Of a stretch of 64,000 nt of DNA, positions 1 to 11,532 are shown in pieces; the first letter of the stretch is position 1, and each line of letters begins with the position of its first letter. The notes below the pieces were generated by a model that worked only from the letters and a program-made list of their open reading frames with translations, was not told where the DNA came from and did not search any database. The translations under genes were made by a program, and so were the position numbers. Source of the stretch: Gigaspora rosea (lineage: Eukaryota; Glomeromycota; Glomeromycetes; Diversisporales; Gigasporaceae); assembly GCA_003550325.1 (NCBI GenBank), contig QKWP01000221.1:321887-385886 (forward strand). The letters are read 5' to 3'.

Positions 1-340
1 AATAGAAGAATTTATAATTTATTTGACCAATATGGTAAATTATATTGTTTTGATTTTCATTATCTGACCAATAGAAAAATTTAAAATTATTTAACTAATA
101 TAGTAATTTTACATTGCATAATTTATTTGGAATACGGATTGATATTTTAAAAAATTTAATACATCAGCTTATACATATCTCGATGAACTTTAAAGCTATT
201 TTAATGATTTAATTCACAAGATAGCTTCAAATTTTGTCGAGATATGAACTGTGAAAATTAAAAAGTCTTAAGAATTTAAATAATGCAAATCAAATTATAA
301 AGTTTTAGAAACCATATAATGAACCGGAATATTAGACCAA
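1..340. other. AT-rich flank without a gene
   Basis: I see no open reading frame or structured element here. The sequence is A/T-rich and leads into the tandem array that begins near 341. Confidence 0.5.
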
Positions 341-1140
341 AGTAGAAAAGACAGAAATTAAATTATATGACAAAATTTCGAAAGTATTCGCAACAGTTCA
401 GAGTATTTAAAAAATAATTCAATTAAAAAATAAAAAAAAATAAAAAAAATTATTAAAAAAAATTCAAAATATTTCGCAAAATGTAAACATTATTTTAAAT
501 GTATTAAAATATTAAACAAAAGTCGAAAGGACAGAAATTAAAATTATATGACAAAAATCTCAAAAGTATTCGCAACAGTTCAGAGTATTTAAAAAATGAT
601 TCAATCATCAATAAAACAAAATTAAATATTTTATTCTGAAAAATTCAAAATATTTTGCAAAACGTAAACATTATTTTAAATGTATTAAAATATTAAACAA
701 AAGTAAAGACAGAAATTAAAATTATGTGCCAAAATTTTGAAAGTATTTGCAACTGTTCAGAGTATTTAAAAAATGATACAATTTATTATTAAAACAAAAT
801 TAGAATAGTTTATTCTGAAAAATTCAAAATATTTCGCATAACGTAAACATTATTTTAAATGTATTAAAATATTAAACAAAAGTAGAAAAGACAGAAATTA
901 AAATTATATGACAAAATTTCGAAAGTATTTGCAACAGTTCAGAGTATTTAAAAAATGATTCAATTTATCAATAAACCAAATTTAGAATAGTTTATTCTGA
1001 AAAATTCAAAAATTGTAAACATTATTTTAAATGAATTAAAATATTAAACAAAAGTAGAAAAGACAGAAATTACAATTATATGACAAAACTTCGAAAGTAT
1101 TCACAACATTTCAGAGTATTTAAAATTATTCAAAGTTTAA
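341..1140. repeat. Tandem satellite, about 180-bp unit
   Basis: Landmarks such as AAAGTAGAAAAGACAG and TTCAGAGTATTTAAAA recur near 341, 521, 700, 881 and 1052, so the period is 171-180 bp with four to five copies. Copies differ by scattered substitutions and small indels. One more isolated, diverged copy lies near 6160-6360. There is no coding potential; this is satellite-like AT-rich DNA. Confidence 0.8.
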
Positions 1141-2435
1141 ATATTTATTTAATCAAAAAATAATAATTTAAAATATATATAAAAAAAATATATACAACTC
1201 TTTCCAACGATCCCTCGTACCAACTTTTTCACAACTACCGACCTATGACAACTATACAATTATTATACTTATGCACAACAAAACTTTACCCTAGAGCAAC
1301 TGGGAACCAGAGTTCCAGATCGAATGTTGAGATAATTGAAATAGAGCTGAAAAAGAATTTTCTTTTTGGGTTTGACTCCCCAGTAGAAGACTCTGGTACT
1401 ATAGAAGACGTAGTAGAGCTGAAAACTCTAAAGTTTTTGTCAAAAGGAGTGGAAACATTAGTAGAAGTATACTTTTGGTTGAATATAATATTTTGTATAT
1501 CATATACTCTTTCAGTCCTTTACAAGTTGGTACTTTCAGTACTCTCCTTTGGTTTTTCTGAAATTTCGCCAAAAAGTAGGAAATCCAGCTTACCCCCTCC
1601 AAAAGATCGGCAGTGTTTACTTCTTCCAAATCGGGACTGCGCCTACCTAATTGGAGTCGACATCACAAGTGCGCATTTTGCTACAATGTAAACAGTGAAT
1701 GACGTGTCAGAGATTGTTCTGGAATATTCGTAGAAATTTTTTTTCTTTTATAAAATTAGGCGTAGTTTTTTAGTGTATATTTCTCTGCTATATAGTTTAC
1801 ATAGAATACTTTGGTAGAGTTTCTATACAGTATTATATAATTTTTACATCCACACATTTCTTTTATGTGTTTGTTATAGATTAGTTTTTTTTCTTTGTCC
1901 TTCTCATCTTTCTTCTTTTCTTTTTGTTGTATTTGGTATTTCGCTTAGGTTTTGTAGTTTTCTCCTTTTTTTATTTCCCTTTTAAATTTCTTGCTTGTAC
2001 CTTTTTTCTTTTTGATTTTGAATTGAAATCACTCCACCATTGAAGCTAGGTGAGGAGGATTTAAAGAAATCGGCAATCTTGACAAGGCTAACAGCAGCCA
2101 ATTAGTGATTACGGGGGAGCACGTGCAGAGAGTTGCATGCCCAAGTTTGAGAAAATTGTTGTTGCAGCAAATCATACTAGCAGACATTATGTAGCGCGAG
2201 TAAGTTTTTTTTTTATTAAAAAAAAGGAGGGATTTCGGTAGTAGCTATAAACTGAAATATTTGTATACAAAGATATGCAGTCTTCCTAGTTAATGAAAGC
2301 AGGATTGTCAAAGCAAAAAAAATATATATATATATAAAAATATAATAAATTTATAAATAAAAAAATAAACAGAAATAAAAAAAAATAAAATAAAATATAT
2401 ATATATATATAAATTAAGATTCTTAAGCATCATGT
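1141..2435. other. Stretch without a recognisable gene
   Basis: A 148-codon ORF on the plus strand (1245-1691) has no family resemblance I recognise, and the downstream 600 bases are T-rich with no clear exon. A/T microsatellite tracts lie at 2322-2420. A GC-richer patch at 2030-2200 has no readable product. I do not call a gene here; the ORF could be chance or an old repeat fragment. Confidence 0.4.
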
Positions 2436-2523
2436 ATAGCCAAGTGTCAAGCACTAGCAGTAGAAGATCCCTCAAGTGGTTCATCATGTGTAGCCAAGTG
2501 TCCAGCACTAGCAGTAGATCCCT

Positions 2524-4482
2524 TTAGTGGTTCTGCCAAGTATCAGCACGAGCAGTAGATCTCTCCAGTGGTTCTTCTTGAGTTGCTTCGTGAGTTGCTT
2601 CGGGAGTTGCTTGAAAAGTTTCCACATCTGAAATATTTATAGGACTTTTTGTTTTTCTTACACACTTGCTCTTTCGAGAAGACTAAATGGGGTCTGTGCC
2701 TTGAAAATGACCTTACGGGGCTATGTAGATTTTATAAATAAAAATTAAAATTTTTAGCTATCCAATAATCCAATTCAAGTAAACTTTTTTTTATTTTGTA
2801 GAGCTCAGTGAGTTCTACAAAATAAAAAAATGGTTATATGAATTGGATTACTAGATAGCTAAAAATTTTAATTTTTATTCATAAAATCTACACAGTCCCG
2901 TAAGATCATTTTCAAGGCACAGACCCCAAATAATTTAATATTAAAATATTTAAATTAACTTTTCATAGTAAAATTTTTGTTTATATAAATTTTAAAAAAT
3001 TTATAATTATACTTTCGAATTGTTGCAGTTTTCTTCTCTTTTTGCCTCGACCCCTTTCTTCTTCAACTATCTCATTTTCTTCATCTTCTGTTGATTCTCC
3101 TTCACCAGTTAGAAGAAATTTCTTTTTTTGTTGCATTTTTCTCTATTTTTTATTTTTAAAAATTTCGCAATGTTTCGAATATGTTTAAAAATATTTAAAT
3201 ATTTTGTTTTGCTTTTAATAATTTATTATCTATTAATCACATACCAAATTTCTTCTAAGTCTATTCTTAACAGTATCTTCGGACATTGTTAACTTCTTGT
3301 AGTAATTGTTTAACATTATTTGGCATACTGCAATTGCGTATGCCATTTTAATATTGGTTGGTAACTTGTTTGGCCACACCTTGTTTAGGATCCTGGACAT
3401 GTACGAATCATTTGGGTCCGAGGATATTGGTTGAAAAGCTTCTGATAGCATGCCTTCGTTTTGGCAGAAGCTTTCCACTCCAAAATATCTGCAGGAGTCG
3501 CGTTCGTATTTATTGAATCCAATTGGCTTTTGCCAAACACAGAAAATATTGCATCCTTCACATGTGTCATCAAAGCACTTCGTAAAGAACAATTCTGTTT
3601 TAAAAACTAAAAATATAATTTATTTTAAGTAAATGAAATATTCTAAATAATTCGAATATATTTGAAATATTTTGAATATATTCAAAATATTTAGTAAATA
3701 AATTATTCTAAATAGTTCGAATATATTTGAAATATTTTGAATATATTCAAAATATTTAGAATTGTTTTTTATTATATGAAAAAAAGACAAACGAAACAAA
3801 ATTAAAAATATTTACTGGTTGAGCAATATTTTTTTTATAATAAGTGTTCTACTTTTTATCAGTCATACAGTCATAAAATTTCGTGTGATTTTCTGCATGA
3901 AAATCTTCTCCACTTCCCGTAACTCATCATCCAAAGGATATATTGAATATTCAAACAACTTCTTTGCAATCTTTTTTGCTGATTGCTATATATAAAAATA
4001 GTTTTTAATTATTTTAAATTAAATTAAATAAATTAAAATATTAAAATATAAAAATAAAAATTACATTTATAAAATTGGTTTCGTGAGCTAAATTGAAACT
4101 TTCTGAAAACATATCATCCATTTCGGATAATCGCCTTTCGATTTGATTCATTTTTTCGGATAGCTCGTTAAGCTTATCTATTATAGCTCCTAACATATTA
4201 CTAGGCACTTCTTAAAATAATTTTAAATAAAAAATTCAATTAGAAATATTATAAATAGTAAATTAATGAAATAAATAAAATGTTATAAATTTAAATACCT
4301 TCAGAATATCTTGAACTAATTTGAATATTAGGCGATTTTCTTGATTCAACAGAATGCTCAGCAGATTTTTTAGTCTTCATTACATCAGTATCAGGGGTGC
4401 CAACAAGAACTCCGGCAAAGATAGCTTGATTTGTTGTGATTTTTTTGGGATGTCTTGCTCTTTTTGAAGATTTAGCGGACAT
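2524..4482 (-). pseudogene. Orphan 6-exon gene, copy A (decaying)
   Basis: I do not recognise the product. A multi-exon minus-strand gene can be followed: exon 1 at 4482-4299 (basic N-terminus beginning MSAKSSKRARHPKK), exon 2 at 4210-4065 (heptad-like, probable coiled coil with ELSEKMNQIERRLSEM), exon 3 from 3985, a larger exon around 3600-3250, an acidic then basic exon near 3136-3013 (ending in a GKKRRK nuclear-signal-like patch), and a last exon at 2682-2524 with Thr/Glu-rich repeats. Introns are short with GT..AG ends. The related copy B lies about 3.9 kb to the right with the same exon order. The frame shifts inside the fourth exon (near KLF, about 3430), and a stop follows NFMTV in exon 3, so this copy looks non-functional as it stands. 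A MITE sits in the last intron. A nuclear, DNA- or chromatin-associated role is only a guess from the basic patches. Confidence 0.55.
2688..2928. mobile_element. Foldback MITE inside the last intron of copy A
   Basis: This is a near-perfect hairpin of about 240 bp. The ends read TGGGGTCTGTGCC and GGCACAGACCCCA, and the two arms stay complementary almost to the centre near 2808 (GAGCTCAGTGAGTTC). It is non-coding. Its left end lies 4-5 bases from the splice acceptor of the last exon of copy A. The target-site duplication is unclear (AT-rich flanks). Confidence 0.85.
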
Positions 4483-4554
4483 TGTGTTTGCGAAGCGTAT
4501 GGAAAATTAATTGGGATATTTAAAAATTTGCAAAAGTATGCAAAAGTTTATAAA

Positions 4555-4735
4555 AGAGATAGAGCAAGAGAATGAGATAGAGTGAGAAAGAGAGATAAAG
4601 AGAGAAAGAGATAGAGAGAGAAAGATATATAGAGAGAAAGATGGAGAGTGAGAGAGATAGAAAGAGATATTTATAAAGAGAGATAGAGAGAGATATAGAG
4701 AGAGATAGAAAGAGAGAGATAGAGAGAGGTTCGGG
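4555..4735. repeat. GA-rich tract upstream of copy A
   Basis: An irregular GAGA/GATAGA microsatellite covers about 180 bp. It lies 75-250 bp upstream of the start codon of copy A, so the coding strand reads CT-rich. A shorter tract sits in the same place upstream of copy B (8582-8683), so it was part of the duplicated unit and may be promoter-proximal. Confidence 0.75.
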
Positions 4736-5919
4736 TTAGTTTGAATGTTTTATAAAATAGGAAGTTTAATTCAAAAATATGCGAAATGTTTGAAAAGTTT
4801 TAAAGGTAAAAATAAATGCACGAAATAAGTGAAGTATAGAATATTTTAGATGTTTATGAAATGGATAGAAATGACAACGAAGAGAGGGAATACAAAATAT
4901 TGCCTGTATTTAAATATTTTCGATTAAGATCAAAAAATTTATAATTTAATCAAATTGCTTTCGCATATTCATTAAAATTTTGTTTTTCTATTTAAAAACA
5001 TTCGTCTAAAGTAATCATCAAAAAATATACAATTAACATTTTCAAATATATTTTAATTTTTATTTTAATTAAAAAATAAATTATTTTAAATTTACTAAAG
5101 GTTTTAGCTCCATTTTTAAATAAAAATTAATCCGCTTTGAAAACAAATGACCATTTATAGTAAATGCATATTGTGCATTATTCTTTTGTTTAGTAAATGC
5201 ATTCCTGATTTTTAATTTATATTTTTATATAATTGAGTTTTTTCAATTAACAATACACATGCTAATTTATTTAAAGGGATTATTAGATGTAAATAAAAAA
5301 GTTTTTATTTATTAAAATTTTTATACTTTCGTCTCGTCTAATTGAATTTTATTTTTAAATTGTTTCGAAGTATTTCGAAACATTGCGCAAATACTGAAAT
5401 ATATTAAATTTGCAAATTTTGTTAACATCATTCAAAATTTATTATTTTAACCCGCAATAATTTCAAATAAACCAGAAATGTGATCATTTGAATCTGTGTA
5501 ATCAGTCAAAATATATACATATATTAATTAATTATTTTCAGATATATTTTAATTAATTCGAATATATTCGAAATATTTGATAATTTCATTGTTATTAAAA
5601 AATTAATTATTTTAAATTTACTTGAATTATATTTATATTTAGATTTTAAATACTTTGAAATTGTTTTCGATAATAAAACTGTTCACGACGATTGCTTTAG
5701 AAGTTTTAGCTCTATTTTTAAATTTAATATTATTTATACAATATTTAGAAATTTTAATAAAAATTAATCAGCTTTGAAAACAAATGATCATTTATAGTAA
5801 ATGCATATTATACATTGTGCAACAAAATTATTATCAGTAAGGAATCTTTAACACATAATCTAGCATTAATTCAGTGGTATAATTTTAAATCCAACAGGAA
5901 TCCATAATATTATAGATGT
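4736..5919. repeat. Non-coding spacer with recurring repeat units
   Basis: There is no gene. The block recurs downstream of copy B's 5' side (about 8690-9850). A sub-unit containing CCGCTTTGAAAACA and TAGTAAATGCATATTG occurs near 5131, 5763, 9149, 9790 and 10410. This gives a partly tandem array of about 600-bp units with moderate divergence. Confidence 0.65.
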
Positions 5920-6042
5920 CCTTGGCTTAAATTAACTAGATTATTTAATGTAATTGATATTGAAGCAATTAGAAATCAAGTTCATATAATTTCCTGCTTT
6001 GTCAAACCAAATGAATATTTAGTAAACAAATATATTTTTTAA
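5920..6042 (+). pseudogene. Short protein remnant ending in VNKYIF
   Basis: A 40-codon open segment (PWLKLTRLFNVID through KPNEYLVNKYIF and a stop) stands out from surrounding AT-rich noise because its composition is protein-like. It resembles C-terminal ends of fungal DNA-transposon proteins that I remember only vaguely (Plavaka/CACTA-like), but I cannot assign it. No start codon or upstream exon is evident, so it is most likely a fragment. Confidence 0.3.
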
Positions 6043-6159
6043 TAAAAATCTTAAACATAATTAAAATTATTTAAAAGTTTTCGAAACTATTAATTATCAC
6101 AATTATTTAAATAAACTAAAATATCTAAAAATAAAAAAAGTATTTTGAATATATTTAAA

Positions 6160-6360
6160 AACTGAATAGTTGAATTATTAATAAAACAAAATTAGATATT
6201 TTATTATAAAAGCAATCTGAAAAATTCAAAATATTTTGCACAACATAAACATTATCTTAAATGTAACAAAATGTTAAACAAAGTAGAAAGACAAAAATTA
6301 AATTATATGACGAAAATTCGAAAGTATTTGCAAGATTTTAGAGTATTTAAAATTTTAAAA
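6160..6360. repeat. Isolated copy of the 180-bp satellite
   Basis: ACATAAACATTATCTTAAATG followed by AAAGTAGAAAGACA and GCAAGATTTTAGAGTATTT matches the array at 341-1140, with more divergence. Confidence 0.65.
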
Positions 6361-6592
6361 TATTATATTTATTTATAAGTCAAAATTAATAATATAAAAG
6401 ATAAAAAATATAATAATGTAATAAATAAAAAAAATAAAGATATATAATAAAAAAAAAATTGAAAAAAATTTTTAAAAAAAACAGTAAAAAATAAATATAA
6501 AAAAATAATTGCGAGAAAAAGCATTAAAAATAAAAAAAAAAAGATTAAAAAAAATAAATAATAAAAACAATAAAAAAAATTTAAACCAAAAT

Positions 6593-8370
6593 TATTGAGA
6601 CTCTTGGTGACCAGCACCTTTTTGAGAACTTGCACCAGCAGATGAAGTTTTTTGTTGAGGATTATTGTGCGGATTATCGTATTGAGGATCATCGTGTTGA
6701 GAATTATCATGATGAATTTCTTCGGAATCATCCAAAATTTCTTTGGATTTATTCTCAATTTCTTGAACATATGGCGGAGTAGTAGTTGTTTGTGCAGGAA
6801 TTGTAGAGGAAGCATTATCTCGTTTGCTTCTCTTAGTCTAAATATTATTTGTAATATTAAAAAATTTATATAATTAAAAAAATATGGTGCACAGCTTTAT
6901 TAGAATATAATCTTTTTATTTTTACCATTTTGGATGGTTGCGACTTTTTTCGCTTTTTTCTGCCTTCTCTTACTTTTTCAACAACCTTTTCATCGCTTGT
7001 TTCTTTGTCTGAGGCTGGAGGGAGAAACTTCTCACATTTTTGCAACTTGTGCTTTTTTTTGAAATTTTTGATTTTCATTTAATTAAATTTTATTATTTTT
7101 TAATTTTAAAATATTTCGCAAATATTTAGTTTATTTTACTTACTAAATTTTTTATAAGTTTAATTTTCACAATGTCTTCCCTCATTGTGAATTTTTCATA
7201 ATGCTGGCTTAGTGTCACTTAACATACTGTAATGGCATATACTATTTTTATGTTCGATGGTATTGTGGTAGCCATAATTTTGCAAAGATTCTTGCTATAT
7301 ATGTGTCAACTGGGTCACTTGGGTCAGAGGATATCGGAGTGAAAAGCTTTTTATAGCAAGACTTTGTTTTGTCAGAAGCTTTCTACTCCATAATTTTTAA
7401 TGGTGCCACATTTGTATTTATTGAATCCAAATTGTTTTCACCAAATACTGAAAATAATGCTTGTTTGATTTGCATGGTCAAAGCACTTCATAATGATCGA
7501 TGCTGCTTTAATAGCTAAAAATTTAATATAGTTATTATAAAGTTAAATAATTTCGAAATATTTTAAATATATCAAATATTTAGAAATGATTATATTATGC
7601 AAAAATTAAAATTATATTTCTAAATATTTCAATATATTCGAAAACGATTATTTTTAACATATTTCGAAATAATTCAAAACATTTAAAAATATTTAGAAAT
7701 TTAACTTAACAAAAAATTAAAAAACTTACAGGTCCGGCAATGTTCAGCTTATAATAAGTGGCTCATCTTTTGTCTGAAAGGCTTTCATAATATTAGCTCT
7801 AATGCTCTGACAGATATTCTTCTGCAGCTTCCTTATATTCTTCTTCAGAAGGGTATATTGCAGTTTTAATTAATATTTTCGCCGTAGCTTTAACTGTTTG
7901 CTATTTCAAAAAGATAAAAGATAAATATTCTTAAATATTTTAAAATAATTAAAAAAAAATTAAAAATTTACCTAAATAATATTGTTTTCATGAGCTAGGT
8001 CAAAGCTTTCTGATATTCATTCTTTAACTTCCGCCAATCTTTGATCCATCTGATTAATTTTTTCAGATAGATCGTCAAGTTTATTTAAAATTTTATTTAA
8101 AGTTTCTGAAATATCTAAAAAATTAAAAAAAAGTTAATCATAATTTTATGATTAAGTAAAAAAAAAAATTAAAAAGCATAGAATATTTAATACCTTCAGG
8201 GTGTCTTGAAGTAATTTGAGTAGCTAGTGATGATGGTCCACCTTCAGAAGTAATACCTTTAGAGGTACAGAACACTCAGTTGATGCCTTTGGATCTTTTC
8301 CTTTATCTTCTACAAGCATTCGTGAGAAAACACTTGGATTTCTTGCAAGTTTTTTGGCAATTTTCGGCAT
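6593..8370 (-). pseudogene. Orphan 6-exon gene, copy B (decaying)
   Basis: This is the second copy of the gene at 2524-4482, on the same strand. It starts at 8370 (MPKIAKKLARNPS). Its coiled-coil exon lies near 8117-7975, the third exon near 7905-7740, and the long fourth exon near 7515-7145. The last two exons are the best preserved: 7078 down to about 6927 (basic, MKIKNFKKKHKLQK through RKKRKKSQPSKM) and about 6838-6593 (KRSKRDNASSTIP, then an Asp/Asn/Pro/His repeat and a stop). The last intron has clean GT..AG borders and keeps phase. Stops interrupt the third and fourth exons; one is a TAG where copy A has TGG, as expected from G-to-A change. Function is unknown; the C-terminal low-complexity repeat differs in sequence from that of copy A. 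Confidence 0.55.
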
Positions 8371-8581
8371 TTTTCAAAATTAAAAAATAAGTGAAAGTAG
8401 TGTATAAAATAATAAATATAATAGAAAATAATAACAATAAAAAATAAGAAAATAAAAAAATATAATACAAATTAGAAATAAAATAAATGTTAAAAATAAA
8501 AAAATATAACTATATTAAAGAAAAAATTAATGCGAATAAAGCAAATAATTGTAAATAGTTTTTAGATAATAGGAATTGAGA

Positions 8582-8683
8582 AAATTCTATGTAATGATGA
8601 GAAAGATAGAGCGAGAGAGAGAGATAGAGGGAAAGAGAGAAATAAAGAAAGAGAGAGAGATAAAGAGAGAGAGATAAAGAGAG
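8582..8683. repeat. GA-rich tract upstream of copy B
   Basis: A GAGAGA/GATAAAGA microsatellite of about 100 bp sits 210-310 bp upstream of the start codon of copy B. It is the counterpart of the tract at 4555-4735. Confidence 0.75.
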
Positions 8684-10560
8684 GTTTAAATTTTTTAAAA
8701 AATGGTAAGTTTAATTCGAAAATATGCGAAATGTTTGAAAAGTTTTAAAAGTAAAAATAAATGCATGAAATAAGCGAAGTATGAATGATAATTATGAAAT
8801 GGATAGAAATGACAATGAAGAGAGGGAATGCAAATATCGCCTGTATTTAACTATTTTCGATTAATATCAAAAAATTTCTAATGTAATCAAATTGCTTTTG
8901 CATATTCATTAAAAATTTTTTTTTACTATTTAAAACATTCGTCTAAAGTAATCAATCAAAAAAATATACAATTAATATTTTCAAATATATTTTAATTTAT
9001 TTGAATATATTTTAATTAAAAAATAAATTATTTTAAATTTACTAGAATTACATTTATTTTTAGATTTTAAATACTTTTGAAATAGTTCTTGATAATAAAA
9101 CCATTCACTACAATTGCTTAAAGGTTTTAGCTCCATTTTTAAATTAAAAATTAATCCGCTTTGAAAACAGATGACCATTTATAGTAAATGCATATTGTGC
9201 ATTATTCTTTTGTTTAGTAAATGCATTTCTGATTTTTAATTTATATTTTTATATAATCGAGTTTTTTCAATTAACAATATACATGCTAATGTATTTAAGG
9301 GGATTATTAGATGTAAATAAAAAAGTTTTTATTTAATTTTTATAATTTCGTCTCGTCTAATTGAATTTTATTTTTAAATGGGTTCAAAGTATTTCGAAAC
9401 ATTGCGCAAATACTGAAATATATTAAATTTGCAAATTTTGTTAACATTATTCAAAATTTATTATTTTAACTCGTGATGATTTCAAATAAACTGGGAGTGT
9501 GATTATTTGAATCTGTGTAATCAGTCAAAATATATACATATATTAATTAATTATTTTCAGATATATTTTAATTAATTCGAATATATTCGAAATATTTGAT
9601 AATTTTGTCGTTATTAATAAATTAAATTATTTTAAATTTACTTGAATTACATTTATATATTTAAATTTTAAATACTTTGAAATTGTTTTCGATTGATAAA
9701 ACTGCTCACGACGATCACTTTAGAAGTTTTAGCTCCATTTTTAAATTTATTATTATTTATACAATATTTAGAAATTTTAATAAATTTAATCCGCTTTGAA
9801 AACAAATGATCATTTATAGTAAACGCATATTGTACATTGTTCTTTTGTTTAATAAATGCATTCCTGATTTTTTATTTATATTTTTATGTAATCGAGTTTT
9901 TTCAATTAACAATACACATGCTAATGTAATAATTGAAATTAGCGAAATTATTAAATGTAAATAAAAAAGGGTTTATTATTACTTTTTGTCTCATTTATTA
10001 TTCATCTAATTGAATTTTATTTTTAAATGATTTTTGCGCTAATATTGAATTTGGAAATTTTGTTAACATTATTCAAAATTTATCTTTTCAACCTGTGTCC
10101 AAATAAACCGGGAATGTGATCATTTGAATCTGTGTAATTAGTCAAAATATATAAATATATTAATTAATTATTTTCAGATTTATTTTAATTAATTCGAATA
10201 TATTCGAAATATTTGATAAATTTATCATTATTAAAAAATTATTTTTAATTTATTTGAATTACATTTATATTTAGATTTTTAATACTTTTGAAATTGTTTT
10301 CGATTAATAAAACTGCTCACAACAATTGCTTTAAAAATTTTAGCTCTATTTTTAAATTAAATATTATTTATACTATATTTAGAGATTAGCAAATATTTTA
10401 ATAAAACTAATCCGCTTTGAAAACAAAATGACCATTTATAGCAAATGCATATTGTACATTATTCTTTTTAGTAAATGCATTCCTGATTTTTTATTTATAT
10501 TTTTATGTAATCGAATCAATACAATACATATGCTAATGTAATAATTGAAAATTAAAGAGA
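8684..10560. repeat. Non-coding repeat array (about 600-bp units)
   Basis: There is no gene. The first half matches 4740-5850. A further unit follows at 9950-10560, sharing TCAGTCAAAATATAT, ATTCGAATATATTCGAAATA and CCGCTTTGAAAACA landmarks. Copies differ by substitutions and short indels, so this is an ageing array. Confidence 0.65.
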
Positions 10561-10665
10561 TTATTAATTAAATAAAATTTTATTATTAAAATTTTTACGC
10601 TTTTTGTCTCATTGTCTAATTGAATTTTATTTTAAATGTTTTTGAAATATTTCAAAATAGGAAAG

Positions 10666-10894
10666 TTATATTCATAACACCATGTTATATAACACCTTAT
10701 ATAAATAACTCAAAAATTTAACTAGGGATAGCTTCTATAGTGTAACTAAGAAAAATGCTCTTTTTACAATTTTATACTAAGCACTAACTCTAACCCTAAC
10801 CCTAATCTAACTCTAACCCTAATCTCTAATTGCAACCATATACTGGTAGTTTAAATAATAGGGTGTTATATAACATGGGTGCTATGAATATAAT
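10666..10894. mobile_element. MITE with 30-bp TIRs and telomere-like core
   Basis: The left end (TTATATTCATAACACCATG...) and the right end are inverted copies over about 30 bp; the right arm reads GGTGTTATATAACATGGG then GCTATGAATATAA. The interior at 10790-10830 contains CTAACCCTAACCCTAA-like tracts. It has no coding capacity and is about 230 bp long. Confidence 0.75.
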
Positions 10895-10969
10895 ATTTCT
10901 TCGAAATATTTGAAATATATTTATATTTAGCAAATTTTGGTAATATTATTCAAAAGGTATCATTCAAAG

Positions 10970-11230
10970 CCACGATGATTTCAAATACACTGGGAATTTG
11001 ATCATTTGAAACCAGGTTGAGTTCAAATGAACCTGAAGAAATAGGTGCATTTGAACCACAAATTGGATCGTTTGATCCAGATTGGATCATTTTAATCCCA
11101 AGTTGGAACTCGAAATGATATTATTTGAACGGGTTGAGGGCTCAAATAAACCAGAAATAGTATTATTTGAACACAGATTGATTCAAATGACCTGGAATTG
11201 GATCTTTGGTTCTGGGTTGGTTCAAACATT
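10970..11230. other. TTTGAACC-rich non-coding stretch
   Basis: Words such as TTCAAATGAACC and ATTTGAAC recur irregularly, suggesting a degenerate minisatellite. No gene is seen. Confidence 0.4.
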
Positions 11231-11318
11231 AGCAAAGTTATAATAGCATAATCTTGCGTAAGATCTTACGAACTATAATATAAGCAAAATATTATGTAAT
11301 ATATTTCGATATATTTTG

Positions 11319-11332
11319 AAATATCAAATTTT
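11319..11332. repeat. Left target-site duplication of the 186-bp retroposon
   Basis: AAATATCAAATTTT is repeated at 11519-11532 on the far side of the insertion. Confidence 0.85.
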
Positions 11333-11518
11333 TTTTGTCTGTCTCATCAGTAAGGCAGTGCGACAGGTCGCACCAAGGTGCTCACGAAGTATTCGGGTGA
11401 TGCCGGACCTGCTATAAGATAGATAGATAGAATAAAAATAAATAATTAATTTAGTTATATTATGTATCAAGTATCTATTTAATAAAGGTACCGACGAGAC
11501 TGTCAAAGGTTAAAAAAA
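11333..11518 (+). mobile_element. SINE-like or 5'-truncated retroposon with poly-A tail
   Basis: This 186-bp insert ends in a run of A (from 11512) and is flanked by identical 14-bp repeats. The related block at 55.7 kb has the uninterrupted site, which proves insertion. Its body is less AT-rich and contains a perfect hairpin, GTGCGAC-AG-GTCGCAC, near the head and a GATA microsatellite in the middle. I see no convincing Pol III A and B boxes, so it may be a SINE or the 3' end of a LINE. Confidence 0.8.
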
Positions 11519-11532
11519 AAATATCAAATTTT
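11519..11532. repeat. Right target-site duplication of the 186-bp retroposon
   Basis: AAATATCAAATTTT is identical to 11319-11332. Confidence 0.85.

Noticed and set aside
6369-6815. A 148-codon minus-strand ORF
   Set aside because: It uses a different frame from the real last exon of orphan gene copy B, and most of it reads A/T simple sequence.
10789-10832. A real telomere or chromosome end
   Set aside because: CCCTAA-type repeats are short, interrupted and enclosed in a MITE with sequence on both sides; they are interstitial.
11333-11518. CTGATGA motif on the minus strand, suggestive of a hammerhead ribozyme
   Set aside because: I cannot find the matching GAAA core or flanking stems; the motif is most likely chance.
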